Below are positions 1 through 5,180 of a stretch of DNA of 5,180 nucleotides, in pieces. Each line of letters opens with the position of its first letter. The first letter of the stretch is position 1. The stretch is from Bacillota bacterium (GTDB taxonomy: Bacteria > Bacillota > Clostridia > Lachnospirales > Lachnospiraceae). The DNA lies in the NCBI GenBank assembly GCA_023387635.1, contig JAEWHU010000044.1, positions 1 to 5,180 on the forward strand. Direction: 5' to 3'. Under the pieces are notes generated by a model. That model had not been told where the DNA came from. It worked only from the letters and a program-made list of their open reading frames with translations, and made no database searches. Made by a program: the position numbers and the translations under genes.

Positions 1-590
1 ATTGTTTTGGTAAACAACCTAATTCTATCAATGTCTCTTACAACAACTTAGAAGCTGCATATCGTGTTACAAGACAATTGATTGGTCTAGGTCATAATAC
101 CATTGGTTTAATTACTGGTAGAATGGATACTTATCCTGCTATAGAACGGCTTAAAGGTTATAAAAAAGCACTCGTTGAATATAACATTTCGCTAAACCAT
201 GATTATGTTGTAAATGGTGATTGGGGATATCATAAAGGCAAGGAAGCTGCAAAAAAATTATTTAACTTAGATAACCCTCCTACTGCTATTTTTGCAATGA
301 ATGATAATATGGCTATAGGAACATATGAAGCCGCTTTGGAATATGGAATACGCATCCCTGAAGACATCTCGGTGTTTGGTTTTGACAATGCCGAAACAAG
401 TAAATATATTAGACCAAGAATGTCTACTGTTGACATTCCACTAAAAGATATTGGTATGAAATCTACAGAGATCTTACTCAAGCAAATTCATGGTGAGAAA
501 ATTACACAAGCACAATTACTACTACCTTGTGAACTTATATTACGATCATCTGTTGCTAAAAAATCAAAAAATGCTATGATTAATTGTTAA
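1..590 (+). CDS. LacI-family transcriptional regulator, C-terminal effector-binding domain (5' end outside window)
   Basis: About 196 residues are visible. The open frame runs in from the window edge (first full codon at 3), so the DNA-binding helix-turn-helix and hinge of this normally ~330-340-residue protein lie outside. Seen in the sequence: the periplasmic-binding-protein-like fold typical of LacI/GalR repressors, with NNLEAAYRVTRQLIGLGH, then GLITG, ERLKGYKKAL, the AIFAMNDNMAIG core, IPEDISVFGFDN, and the closing LLPCELILRSS segment characteristic of the family C-terminus. A TTG at 78 could pass as a start, but the family signature continues upstream of it, so it is internal. Family knowledge: these are cytoplasmic, usually sugar-responsive repressors. 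The MFS transporter gene 268 bp downstream on the same strand is a plausible target, by inference only. The effector is unknown. A hairpin terminator follows at 677-717. Confidence 0.9.
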   Translation, partial: CFGKQPNSINVSYNNLEAAYRVTRQLIGLGHNTIGLITGRMDTYPAIERLKGYKKALVEYNISLNHDYVVNGDWGYHKGKEAAKKLFNLDNPPTAIFAMNDNMAIGTYEAALEYGIRIPEDISVFGFDNAETSKYIRPRMSTVDIPLKDIGMKSTEILLKQIHGEKITQAQLLLPCELILRSSVAKKSKNAMINC

Positions 591-676
591 TTTTTCTACA
601 TACTTTTCAATATGAACTATATTGTTAACACATAGAATTATCATAATAATCTCTATTCTGCCGTGTGAAATTTCTT

Positions 677-717
677 GAACCACAATCTTTGCTACATTAA
701 GATTGTGGTTCCTTTTT
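677..717 (+). terminator. Rho-independent terminator of the LacI-family gene
   Basis: A perfect 13-bp stem (677-689 paired with 699-711; left arm GAACCACAATCTT) encloses a 9-nt loop and is followed by C and five T. It lies 87 bp after the repressor stop codon and ahead of the transporter promoter, so the two + strand genes are probably separate transcription units. Confidence 0.87.
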
Positions 718-742
718 GCATGATTTTGTAGTCCTTTTGCTC

Positions 743-770
743 TTGATTAAAATAATATGTCAGGTATAAT
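743..770 (+). promoter_or_regulatory. Sigma-A-type promoter for the MFS transporter
   Basis: The -35 is TTGATT (743-748) and the -10 is a consensus TATAAT (765-770), with a 16-bp spacer. Transcription would begin near 777, giving an AT-rich leader of about 80 nt. No clear LacI-type palindrome with a central CG is visible over or near the promoter, so regulation by the upstream repressor is not demonstrated. Confidence 0.72.
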
Positions 771-843
771 ATAATTCATGTTTAAAGAGACATTTTCTTA
801 TTTCTAAAAGAAAAATATACCTAATTACAATATTATTACATAC

Positions 844-851
844 AAAAGGAG
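844..851 (+). promoter_or_regulatory. Ribosome binding site that fixes a TTG start for the MFS gene
   Basis: AAAAGGAG lies 7 nt before TTG at 859 and 13 nt before the in-frame ATG at 865. The spacing favours TTG as the initiator; the ATG start would lose only two residues. Confidence 0.7.
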
Positions 852-858
852 TATTATC

Positions 859-2055
859 TTGAATATGGTATCACAAAAAACTTCTGTGGGCTTAACTTCC
901 TCACAAAAAAAAATATTTGGCCAGACCTTTTATACCTTCTTTATTAATGGTTCCCTAGCCCTTATACTAGGTGCTATGCTACCTTATATGCGTGAAACTT
1001 ATTCGTTAAGTTATCAGTTAACTGGTATGCTAATATCCGTTCATTCCGTAGGTAACCTAATCTCTAGCTTTGTTGGTGGTGTTTTGCCAAACTATTTAGG
1101 ACGTAGGAAAAGCATCCTTTTACTAAGTAGCGCTGGTTTTATTGCATTTATCTTAATGACATTAACTAAGAATCCCATTCTCCTATTACTTGCATTCTTC
1201 TTAACAGGCATTAATAGAGGTGCTATCAGCAACTTTAATAATGCTATCATTAATGAAATTGCAACTGGAAAAGCATGGGCACTCAACCTTCTACATAGCA
1301 TGTTTGCCATTGGTGCTTTCATAGCTCCGTTTATTGCTTTGCTAAGTGTGAGAAATAATCCAGATGGATGGATATATGCTTGTTATTTTCTTGCATTTTT
1401 ATGTTTTACAGAAATAATAACATATTCCTTAATGAAGATACCTGAAAGAAACATTACTGTTAAAGAAAAAAAGATAACCGATTGGTCCTTCCTAAAAAAC
1501 AAATATTTCATAACCGCCGCTGGTATTTTATTCTCCTACCTATGTGCAGAACAAGCAATTAACGGTTGGCTAGTAACTTACTTTAAGGATTCCGGCCTTA
1601 TGAGTGGCCCTTTTGCCCAAAGTATGGCAAGTCTTTTATGGATTGTTATTCTAGGTGGAAGATTAGTAAGTGCTTATCTATCGAATAAAATAAAGAAATC
1701 CAAATTATTAGCTATAAATGCTATTGGTTATTTAATATTCTTTATAATTTTATTAACTGCTACCTCTATGACACCAATTACTGTCGGTATTATTGGAGTA
1801 GGATTTTGTATGGCTGGTTTGTATCCAACAACAATTTCATCTGTTGGGAAAATAATGAAAGAATATCCTATGGGCCTTAGCTTTTTATTAACATTTGCAG
1901 GACTTGGTGCCATACTTATGCCTTCTCTTATTGGATTTGTAGCTGAAAATATTGGTATTGCAGCTGGAATGAGCACCGTAATCATTGCAGTAATCATAAC
2001 CGTATTCTTTATTATGTATAATTTCTATATATACCGTGACATTGATGAGAATTAA
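859..2055 (+). CDS. MFS transporter, possibly sugar/proton symporter-like
   Basis: A 398-residue polytopic membrane protein of normal MFS length, with about a dozen hydrophobic segments in two halves. A charged cytoplasmic loop around residues 193-213 (KIPERNITVKEKKITDW) separates the halves. The loop between TM2 and TM3 carries an MFS motif A variant, GGVLPNYLGRRK (residues 73-84). Other landmarks are LLHSMFAIGAFIAPFI (residues 144-159), EQAINGWLVTYF (231-242), and GGRLVSAYLS (266-275), the motif A counterpart in the second half. The overall pattern recalls the FucP-like sugar:proton symporter branch, but no substrate residues can be assigned, so the substrate is unknown. The gene has its own promoter at 743-770. 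The LacI-family gene just upstream suggests carbohydrate-linked control (inference). No terminator follows directly; the first one on this strand is at 2329-2364, so the transcript probably runs antisense through the spoIIID-like fragment. Confidence 0.88.
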   Translation: MNMVSQKTSVGLTSSQKKIFGQTFYTFFINGSLALILGAMLPYMRETYSLSYQLTGMLISVHSVGNLISSFVGGVLPNYLGRRKSILLLSSAGFIAFILMTLTKNPILLLLAFFLTGINRGAISNFNNAIINEIATGKAWALNLLHSMFAIGAFIAPFIALLSVRNNPDGWIYACYFLAFLCFTEIITYSLMKIPERNITVKEKKITDWSFLKNKYFITAAGILFSYLCAEQAINGWLVTYFKDSGLMSGPFAQSMASLLWIVILGGRLVSAYLSNKIKKSKLLAINAIGYLIFFIILLTATSMTPITVGIIGVGFCMAGLYPTTISSVGKIMKEYPMGLSFLLTFAGLGAILMPSLIGFVAENIGIAAGMSTVIIAVIITVFFIMYNFYIYRDIDEN

Positions 2056-2067
2056 GGGTAAAACGTT

Positions 2068-2199
2068 CTAATAGATGACAACCATATGTACAGTTGATTT
2101 CGAAATCCCAAATTGTTTTGCTGTTTGCCTTACAGTTGCATTATTGTCAATTATGTAATTGGCAATTTCGGCTGCCCTTTCTTCTATATAGCCTTTCAA
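2068..2199 (-). pseudogene. Truncated spoIIID paralogue, HTH half only (43 codons)
   Basis: The frame begins at TTG 2199, reads MKGYIEERAAEIANYIID, then NNATVRQTAKQFGISKSTVH, then MVVIY, and stops with TAG at 2068-2070. Residues 1-38 align without gaps to the SpoIIID encoded at 3955-4203, with 23 identities including YIEER, ATVR and all of GISKSTVH (the recognition helix region). Identity ends abruptly at H38. The remaining ~44 residues of SpoIIID (the ERLP-like segment and the basic RHIRGG tail, which in SpoIIID contributes to DNA binding) are absent. Codons for shared residues differ often, so this is an old paralogue rather than a recent duplication. A good ribosome binding site and a sigma-E-like promoter remain upstream. 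The stop lies 12 bp from the convergent MFS stop codon, so the missing half may have been lost in a rearrangement there. Either it is a decayed gene or it makes a 43-residue HTH microprotein in the mother cell; the sequence alone does not decide. It is antisense to a meaningless + strand frame at 2094-2330. Confidence 0.8.
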
Positions 2200-2206
2200 A
2201 GGATAT

Positions 2207-2212
2207 CCCCCT
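2207..2212 (-). promoter_or_regulatory. Ribosome binding site of the spoIIID-like fragment
   Basis: AGGGGG lies 7 nt before TTG 2199, the same spacing as the GGGGGG site before spoIIID's ATG. It supports TTG as the genuine start and shows that translation signals have survived. Confidence 0.65.
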
Positions 2213-2215
2213 AAT

Positions 2216-2225
2216 ACTTGTTTGT
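2216..2225 (-). promoter_or_regulatory. Possible SpoIIID-binding box ahead of the fragment
   Basis: ACAAACAAGT on the - strand matches 9 of 10 positions of the WWRRACARNY consensus described for B. subtilis SpoIIID; the second W is C. It sits just after the -10, at nearly the same place as a full match in front of spoIIID (17 versus 16 nt from the end of AAACAAG to the start codon). The consensus is degenerate and AT-rich DNA matches it by chance; only the shared placement makes it notable. Confidence 0.3.
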
Positions 2226-2227
2226 AT

Positions 2228-2256
2228 ATTCTATGCAAGCATAAATCAATTTATTT
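2228..2256 (-). promoter_or_regulatory. Sigma-E-like promoter of the spoIIID-like fragment
   Basis: The -10 CATAGAAT (2228-2235) is close to the sporulation sigma-E consensus CATACAAT (7 of 8). It is preceded by 14 bp and a weak -35, AAATAAA (2250-2256), with ATA in the expected position. Spacer length and the distance from -10 to start codon (28 nt) are identical to those at spoIIID. Read alone it would be weak; the matching layout raises confidence. Confidence 0.45.
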
Positions 2257-2328
2257 CTATTTTAACTGTCTTTCTATTTGTCCGTATATTTAAATTTTAC
2301 TTATATCTTTTTATGAATGATAAGTATT

Positions 2329-2367
2329 AAAAAGTGAGTTTTGAAAAATCAAAACTCACTTTTTTTA
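2329..2367. terminator. Bidirectional terminator between the MFS and permease blocks
   Basis: A perfect 16-bp stem (2329-2344 with 2349-2364; core GTGAGTTTTGA) has an AAAA loop. T-runs lie at the end on either strand because the outer arms are A5 and T7-8. It begins 7 bp beyond the permease stop codon and is the obvious terminator of that gene. It is also the first terminator met by + strand transcripts from the MFS gene. Confidence 0.92.
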
Positions 2368-2373
2368 TGTCTA

Positions 2374-3726
2374 TTAATTTCCCTTTGCTTCCTTTTTCAT
2401 ATAATAAATTACACCAATAGAACCAACTAATAGGCAAAATACCATAAACAAGGATACATATAGTGGATTGGATACTAAACTACCAAATAGAATAACCAAA
2501 GAACCTAAACATCCAAAAATAGGGCAAATAATACCTTTAAATTTACTCTTTATAATATTCGTTTTTTTCATTGAAATTACTTTTATATATAATATGATAT
2601 AGCATACATAGCTAAATACGATTGCAATTTCACTAACATCCCCACCACGTAGTATATTACTTTTTTGCGTAAAATAATGAAGTACGAGCCAAACCGTTGT
2701 GGATATAAAAGATATGGCACAAGAGCGTATTGAAAGTCCAATCTTTGGATTAATAATAGCAACTTTATCGCTATATGGTATCATCCCCTTACTACCTAGT
2801 GCTTGGGGCATTCTAAGGCTTCCTAATGTAATTCCGTTAACAACACCCAATATGGATATAATAATAAATACTAGTAATAGGGAACTTCCACCATTACCTA
2901 AAAATAATTCTCCAACCTTATTAACTGCAGCATTACCAGTTGATAGAATATATTCTGGCCCTAATATTTTTGTAATACCTATAAAATATAATAAATATAC
3001 GCTTAGAATTACTAATGGTCCAATAATAAGTGCTAATGTCATATTCTTCTTTGGATTTTTTACTTCATTTGTTATACTTGTAGCAATAATCCAACCGTCG
3101 TAGGAGAATGCAATTGGGGCAAGTGCAGATAGCCATCCTATACCAACATCAGTAACAGTCTTAAGTTCAACTCCTTGTGGCACTGCAGGTGGATTGCCTG
3201 TCCAAAACATTCCTATCACTGCAATAGAAATTAGTGGAATAAGCTTTATAATAGTTGATAGATTTTGAAAATATCCTCCTATCTTAAGGGATATAATATT
3301 CATACCATAAATAAATACTAATATAATAAATGCCATAATAATCTGTCCTTCTAAGGACACGGTGATATTCCATAAAGAGCATATATAAATTGCAGCAACC
3401 CATGAAACCACAGCATTTAGAGTCGGATAGTAAACAAAGGTTTGGAACCAACCAAATCCACTTGCTATTCTTTTTGATATAAATTCTTCGTAATAACCAA
3501 CGAAGCCCCCACTTTTCTTTGTACGCATAGACAATTCTGTAAGTGTTAAACTTCCAAAAATAATACTAAAAGCTCCAATACATAAGACCAAAACTCCAAG
3601 GGATACACTTCCTCCGGTAAAATTTAATACATCATCGCTTTTAAAAAAGATTCCCGAACCAATTACAATACCAATTATCATTGTCGTGGCCGTCAATAAC
3701 CCATAATGCTCTTTCTTATTTTCCAT
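2374..3726 (-). CDS. APC-superfamily amino acid permease
   Basis: A 450-residue membrane protein with about 12 hydrophobic segments, the usual APC length. Seen in the sequence (numbering from ATG 3726): TM1 holds the unwound-helix signature IGSGIF (residues 22-27). TM6 holds AFSYDGW (206-212), followed by the loop TNEVKNPKKN (218-227) that resembles the E..NP..N loop of LAT/SteT-type exchangers. This places it in the AA_permease_2 group, which moves neutral or other amino acids by exchange or proton symport; the substrate cannot be read off. The frame extends to an ATG at 3771 (465 residues). However, the extra MKGFLPILVSRRKVF lacks a ribosome binding site and family similarity, whereas ATG 3726 gives the typical short N-terminus MENKKEHYGLL and has purine-rich AGAAGAAAAG 5 nt ahead. 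It is monocistronic: promoter candidate at 3800-3828, terminator at 2329-2367. No functional link to spoIIID is evident. Confidence 0.9.
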   Translation of the reverse strand: MENKKEHYGLLTATTMIIGIVIGSGIFFKSDDVLNFTGGSVSLGVLVLCIGAFSIIFGSLTLTELSMRTKKSGGFVGYYEEFISKRIASGFGWFQTFVYYPTLNAVVSWVAAIYICSLWNITVSLEGQIIMAFIILVFIYGMNIISLKIGGYFQNLSTIIKLIPLISIAVIGMFWTGNPPAVPQGVELKTVTDVGIGWLSALAPIAFSYDGWIIATSITNEVKNPKKNMTLALIIGPLVILSVYLLYFIGITKILGPEYILSTGNAAVNKVGELFLGNGGSSLLLVFIIISILGVVNGITLGSLRMPQALGSKGMIPYSDKVAIINPKIGLSIRSCAISFISTTVWLVLHYFTQKSNILRGGDVSEIAIVFSYVCYIILYIKVISMKKTNIIKSKFKGIICPIFGCLGSLVILFGSLVSNPLYVSLFMVFCLLVGSIGVIYYMKKEAKGN

Positions 3727-3799
3727 AAATACTTTTCTTCTGCTTACCAATATAGGCAGAAACCCTTTCATATAGTGTGATATTTTTTACCAACAGTTT

Positions 3800-3828
3800 A
3801 TTATATCATAGTTATATAAAAATATAAA
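3800..3828 (-). promoter_or_regulatory. Probable sigma-A promoter of the permease
   Basis: A consensus -10 TATAAT (3800-3805) is preceded by 17 bp and a weak -35, TTTATA (3823-3828). Transcription would begin near 3793, about 67 nt before ATG 3726. The surrounding 180-bp gap is very AT-rich, so chance -10-like strings are common; a second TATAAT lies at about 3853 without a good -35. Confidence 0.45.
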
Positions 3829-3893
3829 TAATGTACTTAAGGAAATTATATCCTATAATATTGCTTTATTACTAATATACAACGAATATAAAC

Positions 3894-3930
3894 AAAAATA
3901 AGGACTATAGCTTTTATAATCCTTATTTTT
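3894..3930 (-). terminator. Rho-independent terminator of spoIIID
   Basis: A perfect 11-bp inverted repeat (3894-3904 with 3920-3930, AAAAATAAGGA and its complement) surrounds a 15-nt loop that can pair further through TATA/TATA. On the - strand it ends in TTATTTTTGTTT. It starts 24 bp after the spoIIID stop and isolates the gene from the permease. The A/T symmetry could also make it work in reverse. Confidence 0.8.
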
Positions 3931-3954
3931 ATAACAATTTATTTATTTTTCACA

Positions 3955-4203
3955 TCATAACACCGCATATTTCTTTCTAGTAGCAAGTCCACCTCTAATA
4001 TGTCTTTCCGATTTGTTTAACATAAGAATTTCATTTACATCTAAGTAAAGTTGTTTATTGATAGATGGAAGTCTATCTTGCAAATCCTTATGCACTGTTG
4101 ACTTACTAATTCCATATTTTATTGCTGTCTCTCTTACTGTTGCTTTTTTCTGTATCGTAAAATAAGCAAGTTCTATAATTCGTTCTTCTATGTATTGTTG
4201 CAT
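3955..4203 (-). CDS. spoIIID: Sporulation transcriptional regulator SpoIIID
   Basis: An 82-residue protein, the usual SpoIIID length (about 80-94). Seen: the N-terminus MQQYIEERIIELAYFTIQ; a helix-turn-helix at about residues 23-42 with VRETAIKYGISKSTVHKDLQ; DRLPSIN; and the basic C-terminal segment KSERHIRGGLATRKKY. Every landmark of the family is present. Family knowledge: SpoIIID is a mother-cell DNA-binding protein made under sigma-E control, which activates and represses many genes during engulfment and prepares for sigma-K. The frame is open upstream to a TTG at 4218, but ATG 4203 is preferred because GGGGGG lies 7 nt ahead of it and the protein then starts as homologues do. The gene stands alone: sigma-E-like promoter at 4232-4260, terminator at 3894-3930. 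A second, truncated copy of its N-terminal half lies at 2068-2199. Confidence 0.96.
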   Translation of the reverse strand: MQQYIEERIIELAYFTIQKKATVRETAIKYGISKSTVHKDLQDRLPSINKQLYLDVNEILMLNKSERHIRGGLATRKKYAVL

Positions 4204-4210
4204 AACAGGG

Positions 4211-4216
4211 CCCCCC
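4211..4216 (-). promoter_or_regulatory. Ribosome binding site deciding the spoIIID start
   Basis: GGGGGG on the - strand lies 7 nt before ATG 4203. The alternative TTG at 4218 would place this run inside the coding region, so the ATG is the likely initiator. Confidence 0.7.
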
Positions 4217-4218
4217 AA

Positions 4219-4228
4219 GCTTGTTTTT
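4219..4228 (-). promoter_or_regulatory. Possible SpoIIID autoregulatory box
   Basis: AAAAACAAGC matches the SpoIIID consensus WWRRACARNY at all ten positions and lies over the predicted transcription start of spoIIID. AACAAGC recurs in direct orientation 20 bp upstream (4239-4245), about two helical turns away and overlapping the edge of the -10. Autoregulation is reported for SpoIIID in Bacillus; here it is inference, and the motif is degenerate. Confidence 0.35.
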
Positions 4229-4231
4229 TCT

Positions 4232-4260
4232 AATATATGCTTGTTCGCTTTCTGTTATGC
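4232..4260 (-). promoter_or_regulatory. Sigma-E-like promoter of spoIIID
   Basis: A -35 GCATAAC (4254-4260), a 14-bp spacer, and a -10 CATATATT (4232-4239; 6 of 8 against CATACAAT) fit the mother-cell sigma-E pattern. This agrees with the known control of spoIIID in other spore formers. The leader before ATG 4203 would be about 22 nt. Confidence 0.55.
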
Positions 4261-4316
4261 TATTCAAATTGGATATTCTGGGTCCAGGTCAGGTAGCTTC
4301 CTAATTATTGCTTAAA

Positions 4317-4793
4317 CTAGAAACCTTCTAATCTTCTTTTTTTACGTAAATCACTGCGTTTTAGAGCACCTTCCCATTCTGCCTTCTCACTTTCTGACTC
4401 TATAACTAACCTAGGCACTCTTACTGGCTTGTTATCCGAATCAAGTGCCACCATTACTAAGTATGCTCTATTAATTGCCTTACGCATACCATTAAGTTCT
4501 TCTACATACGTATCAACTCTTACTTCCATTGAACTATTCCCAACATATGTGATTTTACCCACTAAAAGAACCGTATCTCCCATATGGGCACCTTCTTTAA
4601 ATTGTAGGTTATCAACTGCTGCTGTAATAACATTGCATTCTGAATGTCTTTTGGCAACAACACCTGCCACAACATCTATCCACTGCATTAACATACCACC
4701 AAATAATCGCCCATTTCCATTAATATGTGGTGGCATTAATAATTGTATTTGTTCCGTTAAAGAATCAGCTACTCTTTTTTCTTTCACAGCCAT
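4317..4793 (-). CDS. Hotdog-fold acyl-CoA thioesterase (YkhA/YciA-like)
   Basis: A 158-residue single hotdog domain, the normal length for bacterial YciA/YkhA-type acyl-CoA hydrolases, which split acyl-CoA into free acid and CoA in the cytoplasm. Seen: PPHINGNGRLFGGMLMQWID (residues 21-40), the family signature with conserved Asn residues (25, 27), the glycine pair 32-33 and Asp40 at the start of the central helix; then AGVVAKRHS, VDNLQFKEGAHMGDTV, and an alternating beta-strand region VRVDTYVEE. A basic tail, LRKKRRLEGF, ends the protein. AAAGGA at 4801-4806 lies 7 nt before the ATG, so the start is secure. No convincing promoter lies in the 70 bp between it and the upstream ApbE-type gene, nor a T-tailed terminator, so the two are probably cotranscribed. 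Its substrate range (medium-chain versus broad) cannot be inferred. Confidence 0.92.
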   Translation of the reverse strand: MAVKEKRVADSLTEQIQLLMPPHINGNGRLFGGMLMQWIDVVAGVVAKRHSECNVITAAVDNLQFKEGAHMGDTVLLVGKITYVGNSSMEVRVDTYVEELNGMRKAINRAYLVMVALDSDNKPVRVPRLVIESESEKAEWEGALKRSDLRKKRRLEGF

Positions 4794-4863
4794 TTTTTAA
4801 TCCTTTCTTACTCTAACTCCCATTTCAACTGCCTCAAATCAGGGTGTGAAATTGTTCTTTATT

Positions 4864-5180
4864 TCACTTTACTTCTGTTACTTTAATATTTTCATGAAAA
4901 CCTTCCGAATAGTGCATCACGTAGTCATCTGTAATAAATACTGCATAGGTATCTGGCAAACTATTAATAAGTTCTAAGCCTTTTTCAAGTCCTAGGGCAA
5001 AACAGCTTGTACTAAGTCCATCTCCATCCACGGATTTTTCAGATATAATGGTTACAGATATTAACCCATTATCATACGGATAACCTGTAGACGGATTAAG
5101 AATATGATGATACAATTTAGAATCCTCAGTAAAGGAACGTTCATATATACCTGATGATACTACAGAAACATCCCTAAGTT
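4864..5180 (-). CDS. ApbE-family FAD:protein FMN transferase, C-terminal part (5' end outside window)
   Basis: 104 residues are visible up to the TGA at 4864-4866; the frame is open to the window edge, so roughly the first two thirds of this usually ~300-350-residue protein are missing. Seen: SSGIYERSF, then YHHILNPSTGYPYDN, which is the ApbE H-I-L-x-P-x-T-G-Y-P signature, and DGDGLSTSCFALG, corresponding to the D..A.AT..F.LG segment whose Asp and Thr bind the metal in characterised ApbE proteins. Both are present (D and T of DGLST). Family knowledge: ApbE transfers FMN from FAD to a Ser/Thr of target proteins such as Rnf or Nqr subunits, usually outside the membrane as a lipoprotein or secreted enzyme; the N-terminus needed to confirm export is off-window. 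A TTG at 5115 is inside the signature and is not the start. It probably heads a transcript continuing into the thioesterase gene. Confidence 0.92.
   Translation of the reverse strand, partial: LRDVSVVSSGIYERSFTEDSKLYHHILNPSTGYPYDNGLISVTIISEKSVDGDGLSTSCFALGLEKGLELINSLPDTYAVFITDDYVMHYSEGFHENIKVTEVK

Noticed and set aside
793..814. Weak hairpin (TTTTCTT / AAGAAAA) in the MFS leader as a riboswitch or attenuator
   Set aside because: It is only seven A/T-rich pairs with no conserved riboswitch core or following T-run; it is expected by chance in such DNA.
2057..2071. Catabolite-repression or LacI-type operator-like sequence around a central CG (TAAAACGTTCTA)
   Set aside because: The palindrome is imperfect, several consensus positions are missed, and it lies beyond the end of the MFS gene rather than at a promoter.
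2069..2079. LLERF-like reading in another - frame just after the fragment, as if a frameshift had hidden the next SpoIIID segment (DLxxRL)
   Set aside because: The match is only a few residues, is displaced by 5 nt from where it should be, and what follows (TLNSHQCHGIY) does not resemble the SpoIIID C-terminus.
2213..2328. AATACTT ... AAGTATT 7-bp inverted repeat flanking the fragment's upstream region, as possible mobile-element ends
   Set aside because: It is too short and AT-rich, with no transposase gene or target duplication.
2094..2330. 78-codon + strand frame with hydrophobic content
   Set aside because: It starts at TTG without a ribosome binding site and is antisense to the spoIIID-like fragment and its promoter, whose similarity and signals explain the region better.
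2699..3103. 134-codon + strand frame inside the permease
   Set aside because: It is the antisense shadow of a well-supported APC permease gene.
4429..4800. 123-codon + strand frame opposite the thioesterase
   Set aside because: It is the antisense shadow of a gene with clear hotdog thioesterase motifs and ribosome binding site.
4846..4867. 7-bp inverted repeat (GTGAAAT / ATTTCAC) at the end of the ApbE-type gene, as a possible terminator
   Set aside because: It overlaps the stop codon and has no T-run on the - strand after it, so readthrough into the thioesterase gene is more likely.

Overview
The window is AT-rich DNA from an endospore-forming Gram-positive bacterium, most likely a clostridium of the Lachnospiraceae type. 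The evidence is a full-length SpoIIID (mother-cell sporulation regulator), strong purine-rich ribosome binding sites, several TTG starts, and T-tailed hairpin terminators. The species cannot be fixed from the sequence.

Layout: the left 2.06 kb is on the + strand. It holds the C-terminal effector domain of a LacI-family repressor (1-590, start outside the window), its terminator, a clear sigma-A-type promoter, and a 398-residue MFS transporter (859-2055). The repressor and transporter plausibly form a sugar-responsive regulator/permease pair, but no operator can be pointed to. The rest reads on the - strand. From right to left it holds the C-terminal end of an ApbE-type flavin transferase (cut by the window edge), a hotdog acyl-CoA thioesterase, spoIIID with its own sigma-E-like promoter and terminator, and an APC-superfamily amino acid permease. 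The two blocks converge around 2056-2370.

The most interesting item is in the convergent gap. On the - strand at 2068-2199 there is a short, easily missed reading frame of 43 codons. Its first 38 residues align without gaps to the N-terminal half of the SpoIIID encoded 1.8 kb away (23 of 38 identical, including the whole run GISKSTVH). It then stops immediately after the helix-turn-helix. Its upstream DNA also matches spoIIID in architecture: an ATA-containing -35, 14 bp, a GCATA-type -10, an AAACAAG element, a G-rich ribosome binding site, and exactly 28 nt between the -10 and the start codon in both. It is either a truncated spoIIID paralogue whose control region survives, or an HTH-only sporulation microprotein. 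A perfect 16-bp bidirectional terminator (2329-2364) separates it from the permease gene, so it would need its own promoter.

The other genes look like ordinary chromosomal genes. There is no sign of an insertion sequence, a CRISPR array, or a tRNA or rRNA gene.
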